Source: Cerrena zonata (Eukaryota; Basidiomycota; Agaricomycetes; Polyporales; Cerrenaceae). From it: a stretch of DNA of 64,000 nt. The translations under genes were made by a program, and so were the position numbers. This document shows positions 45,401 through 57,770 of this stretch, one piece after another. The DNA is taken from NCBI GenBank assembly GCA_038087015.1, contig JASBNA010000048.1, forward strand, positions 248,001-312,000, written 5' to 3'. How positions within the stretch are numbered: position 1 is the first letter of the stretch; each line of letters begins with the position of its first letter. The notes beneath the pieces are model-generated. The model saw only the letters and a program-made list of their open reading frames with translations. It searched no databases and was not told the origin of the DNA.

Positions 45401-46830
45401 TTGGAATCAATAGCTTATTAGCGATGTTCCATTTGCCTGGTCAAGATATATTCATTTATCTCGTGATGGCACCCAGTACGATGTAGTACATGTTTGGTGA
45501 TGATGTGTATTTAGTCTCATCATAACAATGAAACGTGCAGATGCGGAAACATCAAAACAGAGATAGCGTTTGAGCGATGGGATAGACCTTGAAACGCATG
45601 AACATGAGACTAGGTACGGAGCGTAGTATCGGGTTTCATACCAGGTCCGAAAAATAAGGTCGAGGATGGAATATGAATGCGTGTCTCCCGACCGGAAGGG
45701 TATCAGTGGGTGTATGCAACCAATGACGGAAGAGAGCGTGCTAAGAACAGGAGAGGCAATGGGCTTTCTGTCCGTTGTGGTCATCGCATCAAGAAGGTAT
45801 CTTCGACGTCTGTAATGCACATCCGAGGGGTCGCTGGTACCTTGGTTCTACAGTCGTGTGTATTGAGTCTGAATCAGAGTTTGAAGAACCGTTGAGTATC
45901 GGCACCGACAGAATAGGACAGGAGAGCCTCTTAGGATGCCTATGCATTCAAGGGATGAAGGAAAGCATGGACTGCAAGGCGTGTAAGCTGATGATGGGAT
46001 GTATACCCCATCGGTAGGTGTTGGGGGTTGGGAAGGCGAGACCTCAGCCTGAGAGTGATCGAACAACGGCTCGGTTGTTCATGATGTTGAACGGAGTATA
46101 CGGTCTAGGGTAAAAGGACGGAGATGAAAAGAGGTGTACCAACGTACTTCGATAAGTTTCAGGCGAGATTAACTCGTACGCTTCTACATGATGTTCGTGT
46201 CTCACTAGGAGACATTAGGTTGGGTTTGAGATCAATGTCAGTGTGAAGGACTTACTTGAACATGACGCCTCCTTGGTGTATAAAATCCACTTTTCCAACC
46301 GTCGTATAAGCTGCCTATCGTACTTTGGAGAAATCGCCAAATGAGGCATGTGTCAAGAGCGTCCACCTTTAGGGCAAGTGCTGGCGGAACGAGAGAGGGA
46401 GAGACGTTCAGTGAGTTATGTCTGGCTGGAGGAAAGCACACGATAGCAGGCATCAAGATGGTAAACGGTGGAAGGAGGTAGAGGGAAAAAGACTAGCAAA
46501 GTCGAGACACTGGGGACTTACATACAATATGAGGTCTCTAGCGCATGCCTCTTATCCTAATGGCAAAAATCAGGAGCATGTCTTGTAGGAGTCGTCAGGT
46601 AGCTCCGCCTCTGATAAGTATGGGTTCTTCGGGTGTAATATATGGTAAGGACCTGCATATTTGGGGCGAGCGTTGGAGGTCCGAGGAAAGGATGAGCAAA
46701 ATTTAAATGAGAAGCTGTTGGTAGAAGAGTGGTCTAGATATTGATAGAGCACAATCCTCTTCGACAATGCTAGAACTGAGTAGAGGAGGATTGACCAGAA
46801 GTTGAAGGCATGAGCGACGTAATTTGGCAA
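42471..46830 (+). repeat. Decayed unit, segmental duplicate of 2041-5770
   Basis: Same order of pieces as 2041-5770: MDTLPPPR frame (42734-42979), an exon-like block ending at a donor at 43686 within a 239-codon frame (43331-44050), a second short-intron-like site near 44270, a Leu-rich tail near 45130-45230, then minus-strand frames at 45452-46456. The 239-codon frame runs through the donor and a likely intron, so its length is probably by chance. The homology to the start of the window ends near 46455. Confidence 0.55.
43331..44050 (+). pseudogene. 239-codon open frame in the decayed unit
   Basis: Longest non-lectin, non-F-box plus-strand frame after gene B. It contains VSDPDKVRGKRTSFWYGVGVGIS just before the GTACGTCTCTTGAAAC donor-type site. 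The paralogues at 2958-3310, 18381-18900 and 32079-32459 have the same block in other phases with stops. Reading through the donor-type site makes it unlikely to be a genuine single exon. No domain recognised. Confidence 0.3.
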
Positions 46831-47369
46831 ATAGTAGAAGGGCGCAGGACGAGCAAAGATATCGAGGACCGTGGATCCCGGGGTGGAGGAGAGAACACAG
46901 TTATACCACTGAAGACGTCAGCCTCAGGCGAATCGAGCTCGAGCTTTGTGTTCAGAGAGATACAAGCAGGAGATGAGCAGGAGTAGTCTGCTCCTCCAAG
47001 TCCCGATCGTAGCCTGACGCGGCCCGTGGATGCCTCGATCGCCGACTCCACCGATTTTCTCTCTCTCTGCTCCCAGCTACAGTAGTTTGTGTCTCTCAGG
47101 CATCGACGAATCGACTTGGGCAAAAAGTCTAAGCGTTAGGAGCTCGCACCCTCTGAACATCAAGTCCACCTCATCTTCCTGGCTTCAAGGCTACCACAAA
47201 CGTCGTCCTGCACTCTTTTCCCGCAGTTGCCTCATCTCTGATGACTCTCCTCTGGCAGTATCAACTCCTTCCTCAAAGCCTTTCCTCTACGAGGACAAAC
47301 ATACCCTATGTAGCCCCGGCATGGATTGGCATACTGCCTACTCTATGTTTCCCTCTTATTTAATGATAA
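46831..47369. repeat. Cassette copy 9 and left flank of the Helitron
   Basis: Cassette at 46840-47080, with the KLELDSPEADVF head on the minus strand. 46990-47369 is nearly identical to 23310-23762, the plus-strand partner without the Helitron. The flank ends at 47369. Confidence 0.7.
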
Positions 47370-48585
47370 CTAGCAGGAACCCGTGCGGCTGCACGATAAC
47401 TGCGTAATTAGTTACATATGATTGTACTTGTCCGCTGCAAACATTGAACTCATATAGATTAGCGAGCTTAGTATCACTCACCAGCATTTGCGATCCCAAT
47501 TTACGGGGGACGTAGAGATGATAAGGTAAAATGTTTGAATTCAAAATGAAACACAGTTGAAGTTACCGCACATAGTACTACCATCTGAAGACGCTCCTCC
47601 GCTGCCGGTTTGGGACCGGCAGCTCTGTCACTTAGGGTGAGGTATCTGGTGTTTTACCCAATGTCAGTGGTTCTCATTATTGTGATTTAAGATATATATA
47701 TTATGTATATACAATCAAAACATGAACATGAATGTAAGCTGATCAAGCTGAGAGTGGACTGAAGGGAGAAACAGGTAGAGGAGTATCTTCGAGACAGGGT
47801 GCAGAGGATATGGAGGCGTCCACATGGAAGACATGAGCCAACCCCAAGTAACAGACAGGTAAAAGAGAAGTAATTATATTACCTTACCTCTAAGTTTTCT
47901 CATAGATGTTTGTTGCAGGCTAGTAGCTTAGAGTCTATTCTAGGCTGTTGTCTCAAGCATCAATCAAGCATCAATAACAAATATTGTAGAAGGCTTTGAA
48001 ATCGGTGGAGGGGACTATTTGAGTAATAGAGGTCATTGACCCCCATATTTGTACCCTTTCGCATGAGGAAAGCTAAACATCTGCCTCAAACATGACTCCC
48101 GGGGTACAATTCCTCTTCTCAGCGAGACGGAATATTGGCAGCAGCTTCAGTGAGGAGGTATTGGTGATATCTAAAGACAGATATGACCGTTATTGGAACT
48201 TGGGATGGCATAGAGAGAATAGGGTATTCTTGCCTCTTGTAGGGATACACTGTACTGCACCCTTCGGTGGTCAACCACGAAAAGCCCAATTAGGCGGGCA
48301 GTTAATGGCGCCGTGGGTTACAACAATATCACGACTGTAAAAAGGTCAAGATCCCAGAGAGTCGGATTGATTGGTCCAAGTTCATGTTCAGGATTCAAGA
48401 GATATATAAGGGACATCGTTGAGTCAAGAAAGCAGAGGACGATGTGGTAGTAAGCAGGCTCGGAACATAGGAACGTACGTACATAGGGTTAGGTCGAGCG
48501 TGGGAGAGGTAATAAGTATCAGCCAATCAGAGGGCCTCTTTGTCTCGGGGATCTCGGAGACCACTCTCTTTTGTATAATAGATAA
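47370..48585 (-). repeat. Helitron unit 1 of 2
   Basis: 1216 bp ending in CTAG at 47373-47370 with its hairpin at 47382-47395. Its only sizeable frame is 82 codons at 48092-48340 on the plus strand, antisense to the element. Confidence 0.75.
48092..48340 (+). other. 82-codon open frame in Helitron unit 1
   Basis: Begins MTPGVQFLFSARRN and ends VTTISRL. It is repeated identically at 49308-49556. It has no recognised domain, and no promoter or intron is visible. It could be a gene fragment captured by the element or a chance frame. Confidence 0.25.
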
Positions 48586-49801
48586 CTAGCAGGAACCCGT
48601 GCGGCTGCACGATAACTGCGTAATTAGTTACATATGATTGTACTTGTCCGCTGCAAACATTGAACTCATATAGATTAGCGAGCTTAGTATCACTCACCAG
48701 CATTTGCGATCCCAATTTACGGGGGACGTAGAGATGATAAGGTAAAATGTTTGAATTCAAAATGAAACACAGTTGAAGTTACCGCACATAGTACTACCAT
48801 CTGAAGACGCTCCTCCGCTGCCGGTTTGGGACCGGCAGCTCTGTCACTTAGGGTGAGGTATCTGGTGTTTTACCCAATGTCAGTGGTTCTCATTATTGTG
48901 ATTTAAGATATATATATTATGTATATACAATCAAAACATGAACATGAATGTAAGCTGATCAAGCTGAGAGTGGACTGAAGGGAGAAACAGGTAGAGGAGT
49001 ATCTTCGAGACAGGGTGCAGAGGATATGGAGGCGTCCACATGGAAGACATGAGCCAACCCCAAGTAACAGACAGGTAAAAGAGAAGTAATTATATTACCT
49101 TACCTCTAAGTTTTCTCATAGATGTTTGTTGCAGGCTAGTAGCTTAGAGTCTATTCTAGGCTGTTGTCTCAAGCATCAATCAAGCATCAATAACAAATAT
49201 TGTAGAAGGCTTTGAAATCGGTGGAGGGGACTATTTGAGTAATAGAGGTCATTGACCCCCATATTTGTACCCTTTCGCATGAGGAAAGCTAAACATCTGC
49301 CTCAAACATGACTCCCGGGGTACAATTCCTCTTCTCAGCGAGACGGAATATTGGCAGCAGCTTCAGTGAGGAGGTATTGGTGATATCTAAAGACAGATAT
49401 GACCGTTATTGGAACTTGGGATGGCATAGAGAGAATAGGGTATTCTTGCCTCTTGTAGGGATACACTGTACTGCACCCTTCGGTGGTCAACCACGAAAAG
49501 CCCAATTAGGCGGGCAGTTAATGGCGCCGTGGGTTACAACAATATCACGACTGTAAAAAGGTCAAGATCCCAGAGAGTCGGATTGATTGGTCCAAGTTCA
49601 TGTTCAGGATTCAAGAGATATATAAGGGACATCGTTGAGTCAAGAAAGCAGAGGACGATGTGGTAGTAAGCAGGCTCGGAACATAGGAACGTACGTACAT
49701 AGGGTTAGGTCGAGCGTGGGAGAGGTAATAAGTATCAGCCAATCAGAGGGCCTCTTTGTCTCGGGGATCTCGGAGACCACTCTCTTTTGTATAATAGATA
49801 G
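48586..49801 (-). repeat. Helitron unit 2 of 2
   Basis: Offset exactly 1216 from unit 1 and apparently identical over its length, including the 82-codon frame at 49308-49556. The CTAG lies at 48589-48586. Confidence 0.75.
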
Positions 49802-49810
49802 ATAGATAGA

Positions 49811-51690
49811 TGTATCGTATTTGTAGGCAATCGAGACGATCGAGTCTCGATATCTGCATGTCTCTTCCAAATCTCTTTGCGCTCACTAAATCGTCGACAA
49901 TCTGTATAACTCGAATGATGCCTGTAATTCCATAAGCCACGCGATCCATCCGCTTTGAGGTGCCTTTTTCACTACAGACTACGAACACGGTCCTGTCTCG
50001 TGCTAGCTTCCCCGGACTTCCTTTACCTATCGACTATCTCTATTAGTCGGTATAAATCTTGTGCTCAGAGTCTATCCGGAACATATTCTCAATAACCCTG
50101 CTCAAGACGCACTGTTCCGATCCTCTTTCGAGAACTCCAAGTCTCACTGTATCGTTCGTAACCTGGCCTTTTTTCAGTATCTTACTATTCCCGATATTGG
50201 TCGGCAGCCTCTGGCGATCGCCGGAGAGTAGTAATCCGGATAGAGTGGAAGCGAGGACGCCAAAGCTTTTGGGAGTGGAAATATACAATGTACGTCTCTC
50301 GAACCTTTCCTGCTCCTTTCATATTCACGCACTTGTTTCCTTTCGTTTTCCTAACAGTATCGACAACTATATCATGTCTATGTCTACTCACAGCAAACCT
50401 AACGTACATATCACAACCAGAGGAAGAACATCTCCCTTCCCGAAGTATCAACCCAATTCCTATACCTTTCGATACCCTCTCGTGACCCCTCCCATATGCC
50501 ATTCATCCTCGTCATTCAAAGGTACGCTGTTTGTTGCCCAGACACCTTTCGTGGTAAGATGATTACAATGAGTTCACTGTACAGAGTTGAGGATTCAAAC
50601 ATCGCATCGGTCATTACCGCTTTCTAATAACCTCAACGGACCATCTTCAACTCGCCTGCACATCAACATTCTCCCTCATCAACTTCCTACATAATCTTTC
50701 GGCTTGGATGGAAGACCCATACTAATCTCCATGCAAGCGACATCTATCCGGACTGTTCGAAATATTCCCTTGCTATGAGTGACAGGGCCCGAGAGGGAGG
50801 TTGTTTGATGGCGTAGAATAGAGTGGGAGGAGAGAAGTGGGGAACAGAAGTCGTCTTTGCAGCAGGTACGTACCTTGGGTACTCGTTTCATGAAAGCTGA
50901 TTGTGAGTATTAGGGGTGCTTGCGCGTTCTCGACTCGGATGCGTTTTCCCGCATATTCTTGAGCTAACTATTGATCTTATGATCGTCTTTCTCATTTCGC
51001 CAGTTCTCGACGTGTCTCGACCAAGAACATCTTGCTATATTGGTGTTGAATATGCTTTTATACATACAGGAATCAATCTCTATCTCTCACCAGCACCTCA
51101 TGCGGTCCATGCCTTCTTTCGTCTCTCAAATATGCAGATGTACCAATATTCGTCTCTATTCCTGAGACCCCTTGGCTTGGATATCACTCCTTTTGGTCGC
51201 TTGTAGCTCTTTGAACAAACATCAAGCTCTAGTATTACCCCCGTGCTCCCTAACAAACTCTCAGATACTTGTCTGAACGATAATCATTTCCACCACACAT
51301 AACGTCTCACGACGTTTTGTTAATGCTAGTGTCTTACTCATTGAAACCCCACGCTGGATACATCCCTGGGTCTATTTTCTGGAATGTACTGGTTGGACAG
51401 ATGGGTAGGAGCACGCCAAGGTGTTATCAGACTTCGGTCTTGCTATAAAGTATGCATCTATACTTCAGTGTATTGTTTCTCTGGTTCTACATTTGACTTC
51501 TCTTCTCACCTCGCATTCTGTATGGCGGCACAAACAGTACAGCACCTCTTTGTTCATCTCCGTTGGGCCTTCAAGTTTCAATGCCAAAATCCATCAATGC
51601 GGACATTGATGACCCATATGTCTCGTCGTCATCCTACACATGCGTACACTGGTGTATCGGGTACCACTTGGCTCGCTCTCGTGCTACTTG
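49811..51690 (+). repeat. Decayed unit shared with 23763-25060, with 539 bp extra
   Basis: Resumes at the right flank of the Helitron. It matches the A copy through a donor-type site at 50290 and a probable short intron near 50866, then has 51051-51589 (539 bp) where A has only AG, before both continue with TCCATCAATGCGG. The 167-codon frame 50059-50562 runs through the donor site and is broken in relatives at 28249 and 54879. No gene supported. Confidence 0.6.
51051..51589. other. 539-bp segment absent from the A paralogue
   Basis: Present in B between GGTGTTGAA and TCCATCAATGC; absent at 24959-24960. There is no target duplication, terminal repeat or transposon-like end. A deletion in A is therefore at least as likely as an insertion in B. 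It contains a coding-like piece near 51070-51200 (INLYLSPAPHAVHAFFRL) with stops. Confidence 0.5.
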
Positions 51691-54600
51691 TCTCGATATT
51701 GTCTTGGTTTCAAAGATTTTATGGTATCTCGTTCAATGTATCTTCAAGTTCTCGCACAGACTTGGAAAACTAGTCAGAAATCTAGGATCAAAACTATTTG
51801 CCCCTCTATCCATCCTCAACCACTACTCGGTGAATGACTCTTCAAGCTTGGATGGATACTCGGAATCATTTTTGAAGGTGTGCACCTGCGAACTGGTCTG
51901 CGCTCTACCTTGTCAATTACTAGGAATGGAGACCCGCGCCCGGTGCTGAGTGCTTCGCTTAGTGTATTTCCGAGTTCTTCATCATGTGAGTCTTGTTTTG
52001 ATTCTCCAATTGCATGCATTTCGACATTATTCTACGAAAAAAAAGCCTAGCCAGTCTGTCCTAGTCGCGTCGGAACGCTCAGACTATATGGACGATCTCC
52101 GTTACAAGAAAAATCATGATATTTCTTCTTGACTAGATTTGTCTTTTGAATATCAGACCTCTGTTTCAATTCTCGTCGGTTGTGCATGCTTCACTTGTAG
52201 TTGGGAAATGTTCACATGGGACCACTTTATCTTTGCGCGGAAAGCATCAGTAAAAAATAACAACTCACAAACCTGCGACACATTTTGAACGAGGTAGAGC
52301 GATGAGGGGATCGTGATGCCGAATCGATCCGCAGCCTTGGTATGCATTTTTCATGGCTGACATGCTGATTCTGATTTTAAATTTAGGTTTCGAGAGGTTA
52401 GTGTTTCTATCGACGCTCAACGCCACCGTAAACTTACGTTACAGCCCGTAAACTTACATTACAGCATGTTCTTATAACGGAGCCCTCCGGATACACCTTG
52501 CCTCTACCGCATCGTTATCAATCATCTCATCTTACGCTCACTGTTGACCGTACCCCCATCGTCCATAGTCTAGTGGTCAGTTATCCTTTTGAATGCGACG
52601 AGATTAATCCTGATACTCTTGTGTCATGCTAGCTGAGGACAGTCAATATTGTCTAACTCTCTCAGTATAGTGAACAAAGTTATCTGCCAATAGGTATGCA
52701 TCGTCTCGTGCTGGGATGATCATCCCGAAGTATTGTCTCTCAGAACTGATGCTTCGGTACCCAGTGAAGATGTCGAACAGAAGACCTGTTGCAAATGTAC
52801 AGACGGGTACCTTCCGTACTAAGACCGAGACCCCGTTCGGCGAGTTCCTGCATAACAATCCCGGTGATATCTCCCTAGGTCGCTTCGAGTTCAAGTCCGC
52901 ACCACCAAAAATACTGCTGGGTATTAGTACCCTGCATTTAAACATCCCCCGCATTCGATGCAGTATCTTTGAAGTCTCGTCCTACCATGCAAAAATCGCT
53001 CTGGAATCATGGGAAGGTACCATTGGTAATCAATACAATCCCGAATGCTCATGGCTTGCCATTGCACGAGACGATCCAGACCTCCAATGTGGCAGGTTTG
53101 ACACCCTAGAAGACCACCTCATGTCACGACCACAGCAGTCGACCGCCCGCCAGATCCGGTTTGCACGTTCGTATTCGTCAACCCCTAAGGTTGTCGTCTG
53201 GCTTGAGGCCATCTCTACCAACCCTGCGCACAACTGTCGTGTCCTTACCAAGGCCACCAATATCACTTGTTCGGGTTTCACCATCAATATCGATACGTGG
53301 TCGGACACCGAACTCTTATGTGGTACCGCAGCATGGCTAGCGTACTCCGGCAATAGAACAGACATCTACAGCGGGACATTTAGCACAGATGATGTCTGCC
53401 GGGGTCCGCTATGCCACCAGCATAGTTCGTATGCCCCCTTTGCGGGACGTGAGTTCTGGAACAAGCCCAAGGTATTCACTGCACTCAATATGCTCAACGT
53501 TAGCAACGAAACGGACCTTCGGGTCAAGGCGTACACCAGCAATGTGTCGATGAACGGATTGACCTGGAATATCGATAGTTGGGATGATACTATTCTGTAT
53601 GGTGCTGAAGCAGTTTTTGTTGCCTTCGACCAATAGTGTCGGTAGGAAGGATGTCTTTACACTTACAACATTTACCACAGATCTCATCTCCTCACCAATC
53701 ACTTCCTCTCAATTGCTCTTTTCCTCATACTGCAATCTTGCCAATGTAATAGTAGTGGTCTCGACATCAATCAGCACATGTGTTTCGTCAGGTGGAGCAC
53801 AATGAGGGCCTGGCGCATGATGAGTGTCGGAAAGGTAGGAGAGAAAAGAATTGAGAGGTCTGAGAGAAAACACGTAGCTTTCGAGAACACTAGAAATCGG
53901 TAGAGGGGGGATGTGGAGTTGAAGGCACAAGGATGCAGGATAAGGATAAGCAAAGTGAGCGGGGAAACAAGGTAAGCATGAAGCTAGCCAAGGTAGAGGA
54001 TAGAGAGCATATAGTTAATCGACGCCTTCAGGTTCAGGCGAATCGAGCTCGAGGTTTATTTCAGAGAGATACAAGCAAGAGGAGTAATAATCAGTGCTCG
54101 CGAAGTTCCTGATCATGAGGCTCGATCGCCAACTCTTCCTCCTCGCCGACATTCTACTCGCTCTACTCTCAACTACAGTCACTACTTCCATCCCATGCGT
54201 CGACTTGGGGAACAGGCACTGGGAGCTCGGCTAATCTCACACCTTGTATATCCCTCCTCACGTCTCCACTGACCTCTTCGGCGTGCCTATCTCCCTCATG
54301 TCAATCCAATCTTTCTCTACGTCTGGAGTCCTTCCGCTACAGAGACCATCTTACCGTACCATACCGTATCAAGCCCTCGAATGTATCAGCCTACTCATTA
54401 CCCTACATTTCTCTCCCTCACGATGTACTGTGAATGATGGTACTCGAAATGATTATGTCTCTCAATGCTTGTATGTCTTTTCCGCATTCTTTCTTCTCTC
54501 TTGATCACTGACACTCCGCATGATGATACCTTCACGGTAGACGTACCGTCATAATCCACGGAATCCATCCACTCTGAAGTGCTATTATGCTCGCATGGGC

Positions 54601-55750
54601 TGTGGACCACATTCACATCTCATCCTAGCTTTTCTAGACCTCTAGTATGCTAGTATCGATCTGGTCCTCGGAGACCATCCAGTGGCATCCATGAAACTTT
54701 GGATCAGCTCAGCTCGAGATATCCGGTACCGACCGCCTTTCTTTGACTTGAAACCTCGCTGTATCCTCTTTAACCCTAGCTATTTCCTCTCAGTACGAAA
54801 CCTATACCCGTCGAGATCTCTCTGGCCATGTTAGAAGGGCAGTAATCGGAATAGAATGGAAAGAGGTATATAGAGGTTTTGTGGAGTGGAAATATACAAT
54901 GTACGTTTCTCGAAACTTCTCGATCCCTCCCTTCTCTCGTTCCCTACCCTTATTTCCCCTTCTATGTTCATGTACTTATATCCTATCACTTCTCTAACAG
55001 TATCTACGACTTTATCATGTCTACGCCTACTAGCAGCGAACCTGACATACATATCGCAACCAGACGACGGACATCTCCCTTCCCAAAGTTTCACCCCAAT
55101 CACCATATCTTACGATACCCTCTCATGACCCCTTCCGTATGCCATTCACCCTCACCATTCAGACGTAGGCTGTTCGTTTCACAGGCACCTCTCGTGGTAG
55201 GATGATTACCACAAATTCTCCGTACCAAGGATTCAAGCAATGCGTTGATCATTGCTCCTTTCTGAAAACCTCAACAGCACATTCTCGGCTCGCCTGCACA
55301 TCAACGCTCTCCCTCATCAACTTCATATATATTCGCTCGGCTCAGATGGAAGACCCATGCTAGCCAACATTCCAATCCTCATACGGGCAATGTCGATCCG
55401 AGTCCTTAGTTATTAGTGGCAGAGCTCGAGAGGGAGGTTGTTGTTCGATGGCATAGAATGGGATGGGAGGCGAGAAGTGGGGACCGGAAGCTGTCTTGGC
55501 AGCAGGTACGTACCTTAGATATTCGTTTCGTGGAAGCTGACTTTGAGTATTAGGGTTCGTTTTCGACCTCACTGACGGTTGTCGACATTTCTCAAGCAAG
55601 AGCATCCTGCTATACTGGTGTTTTATACACTTTTCGGCCTCCACACGACATTCTACTAGATCCGGGTCATCAAGGCAGGTACTCTTACGGTAAATAGGTA
55701 ATAAAGGCGAATCTGATCCTCCCGAATCATAGGCCATTCCATGATATCTA
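51690..55750. repeat. Highly similar lectin block, copy B
   Basis: Partner of 25060-29120 at an offset of about 26629-26630. It carries the second lectin gene, cassette copy 10 (53920-54150), the decayed interior and the donor-type site at 54901. The 20-bp tandem duplication is at 52426-52465. Confidence 0.85.
52716..53636 (+). CDS. Triple H-type lectin domain protein, copy B
   Basis: Open 306-codon frame with the same three lectin-like repeats as 26087-27007. By eye there are 13 base differences in 921, producing six amino-acid changes (I12M, Q45L, C to Y in repeat 1, A to S, D to N and I to L in repeat 2) and about six synonymous changes; repeat 3 is unchanged in protein. The W-x-D-T motifs are kept. 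As in copy A, the Met at codon 19 (52770) is an equally likely start. Lectin function is inferred from family resemblance. Confidence 0.85.
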   Translation: MIIPKYCLSELMLRYPVKMSNRRPVANVQTGTFRTKTETPFGEFLHNNPGDISLGRFEFKSAPPKILLGISTLHLNIPRIRCSIFEVSSYHAKIALESWEGTIGNQYNPECSWLAIARDDPDLQCGRFDTLEDHLMSRPQQSTARQIRFARSYSSTPKVVVWLEAISTNPAHNCRVLTKATNITCSGFTINIDTWSDTELLCGTAAWLAYSGNRTDIYSGTFSTDDVCRGPLCHQHSSYAPFAGREFWNKPKVFTALNMLNVSNETDLRVKAYTSNVSMNGLTWNIDSWDDTILYGAEAVFVAFDQ

Positions 55751-57770
55751 TACACCTCGTATCAAGCTCACAGGCTAAGGCATCATATTTCGTTTTCTCG
55801 TCGCAAGATGTACGGTGTTGCTATATAATACGGTAAGTGGTTCCTTTCTCCAATGCCCTGACGCTTCATATCGTATCCCACAGCCCTAAATATATATCGT
55901 ATTCCCTTACTACCACACCATGCTGGTGGACACTCAGTACTACCCCTCAGGACAGCTTCCGTCTTGTTTCTATTAAGAACAGTTTATGAAGTGCGTTGCA
56001 CCACAATAACGTTGTATCTACACCCTTCGATTGGAACGAGAATCGGCCTTCCCACTCATCTTGGATAAGCCTCTAGCAGTTCTGAGCAATGTCGGACTTA
56101 TCGAGCCTCCCTTTGTCTCGAAACGTCAATATAACAACGCCCCACTGGTTTCACCTTCGATGTGATCGTGATTGTTTCTCAGGCTAGGTGATAATGCTGG
56201 AGTCTTCTCATATTTGGACCTCATCGCAAACGTTGCCCTTGTCCTTCGCAGTAGGGAGGCCTCTGTTCATTCTCAAGACTGTCACCCTCAAGCCAACGGC
56301 GACTTGGACATTTTTTATTTTCATAGAATAACTTTAGACTAGTGATACCCAGTATACATCACACCCTTAGACGTCCCGTACATTTGCCTACCCAAAAATA
56401 TATTCATTTATCTTTAAATTTTCGTGTCGAGGAAAATGATCACATGTAGGCGTATGTATTTCTTCCGTTGGGATAAGAACCTTATACATAAATCCAACAA
56501 CAGAGGGGAACTGCGTGCTACCGATGGCCATATTGAGACTGAACGAGTGGCATACACGCCAGTTGAGGTTGTTATAGGGGAGCAGAGTGATCGAGATCGG
56601 GTGGGTGTTGAAGATTGGGTACAGAAGCAAGAGAGCCAGCACGACGGGGACGATAAGAGCACCAAGGGACGTGAGTTTGAATGGGCGGGGTTGAACTCCA
56701 TGTAGAGTACTGTGGAACGCGGGATAGCTTGAGACCCCGATATAACGAGCCCGGTGTAGTGTACGGTAAGATGGAGTTATGGTACGCATATACCCCACGA
56801 AATCCTTGGTAAGGAAATCTTAAAAGAAGCGTGTCAGTAAGGAGATAGAATCCCTAACGGCGTACATGATGTTTGGACTCGGTAGAAACTCGCTATCCTC
56901 CCTTCCACCCTACCCGGTCACCGATTGCCCTCCGTTGATAGAGACTTGTCTCGACAGACGTCACCTCAAGAACGAGCTGAATGGGGTAAAGTCCGAGGGT
57001 TGAGGCCTTTACAGTGATGATCGGCAGATGTAGAGCTTGAGTCTCTTGAGCTGAGCTACTGGGCGAAGTCTGATTGGAGTTCTTGGAGCGAGACAACCAG
57101 GAAGAAGGGGAGACAGCACGAGGCACGCATGCAGTCCATAGCAGCAAAGTAGCACCTTTAAGGTCGAGCGGGTTTAGAACTGGGCGAGTGTAGGTGGTAT
57201 AGATCTATTTCGAAATTATACTGTTAGTGCTATGAGAATAAATTTACAATACGTACAGCCAATAAGAGGTTTGCGATTGCGATAGGGCATGTTGGCGTGG
57301 GTGGGGATAATTAGAGGCATATTCGGTGAGGAGAAAGCACAGAAGAACGTCGCAAAGGAAGGTGTTTGGAGGGAACACGAGAGCCTAGTAATTGTGAGGA
57401 ACCGAGGACACGAATCGATATTCGCGATCAGAATAGTCTTGCCTAGGTGGGGGAGAGATTGCTAGACTACTGACAGCGATCGACAAGCGTGAAGCAAAGG
57501 TGGGCTTACATGAGGTACCCCATATGTAGACCGAAGTCCAGGGGTACGTACGAAGTAAAGAAGCAATAAGAAATAAAAACTCTAGTTTCCAATACGTGGT
57601 ATTTGTCCAATTTATTGTAGGTTGCCAGTTAGTAAGATATGGACTAGTCCATTCTATGGCTTGAGGTGGTTGTTGAAGTGGAGACAGCAGGAGGAAGAGG
57701 AGTCGATCGAAGTCGGGTGCCCAGGTCCTCTTGCTTGCGTCTCCCTGACAGAGAGCTCAGGAGAAAACGC
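53637..57770. repeat. Downstream flank of lectin copy B
   Basis: Paralogue of 27008-31190: worn cassette at 53920-54150, decayed interior frames at 54244-54504 and 54879-55205, minus-strand Leu-rich broken frame at 56388-56798 (VVLALLLLYPIFN) and a further minus frame at 56893-57147. Nearly identical to A as far as about 55690, then diverging. Ends in sequence shared with 30540-31190. Confidence 0.55.

Larger units (their letters stand above)
47370..49810 (-). mobile_element. Non-autonomous Helitron, tandem pair of 1216-bp units
   Basis: Read on the minus strand the element starts TCTATCTATC...TATTATAC (from 49810) and ends CTAG (47373-47370). A hairpin (CGTGC/GCACG, loop of 4, 47382-47395) lies 8 nt before the end. 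It sits between A and T, with no target duplication; removing it restores the paralogous sequence at 23755-23770 exactly (GATGATAATGTATC). TC start, 3' hairpin, CTAG end and A/T insertion are the Helitron hallmarks. The DNA consists of two head-to-tail units that look identical (47370-48585 and 48586-49801), joined at CTAG-TTATC-TATTATAC. There is no Rep or helicase frame, so it depends on proteins supplied elsewhere. The GATA-type microsatellite at 49793-49810 is part of the 5' end. Confidence 0.8.

Noticed and set aside
47356..47544. 62-codon minus-strand frame at the Helitron edge, and its 77-codon version at 48527
   Set aside because: They cross element and unit boundaries and differ only in what follows; not likely a gene.
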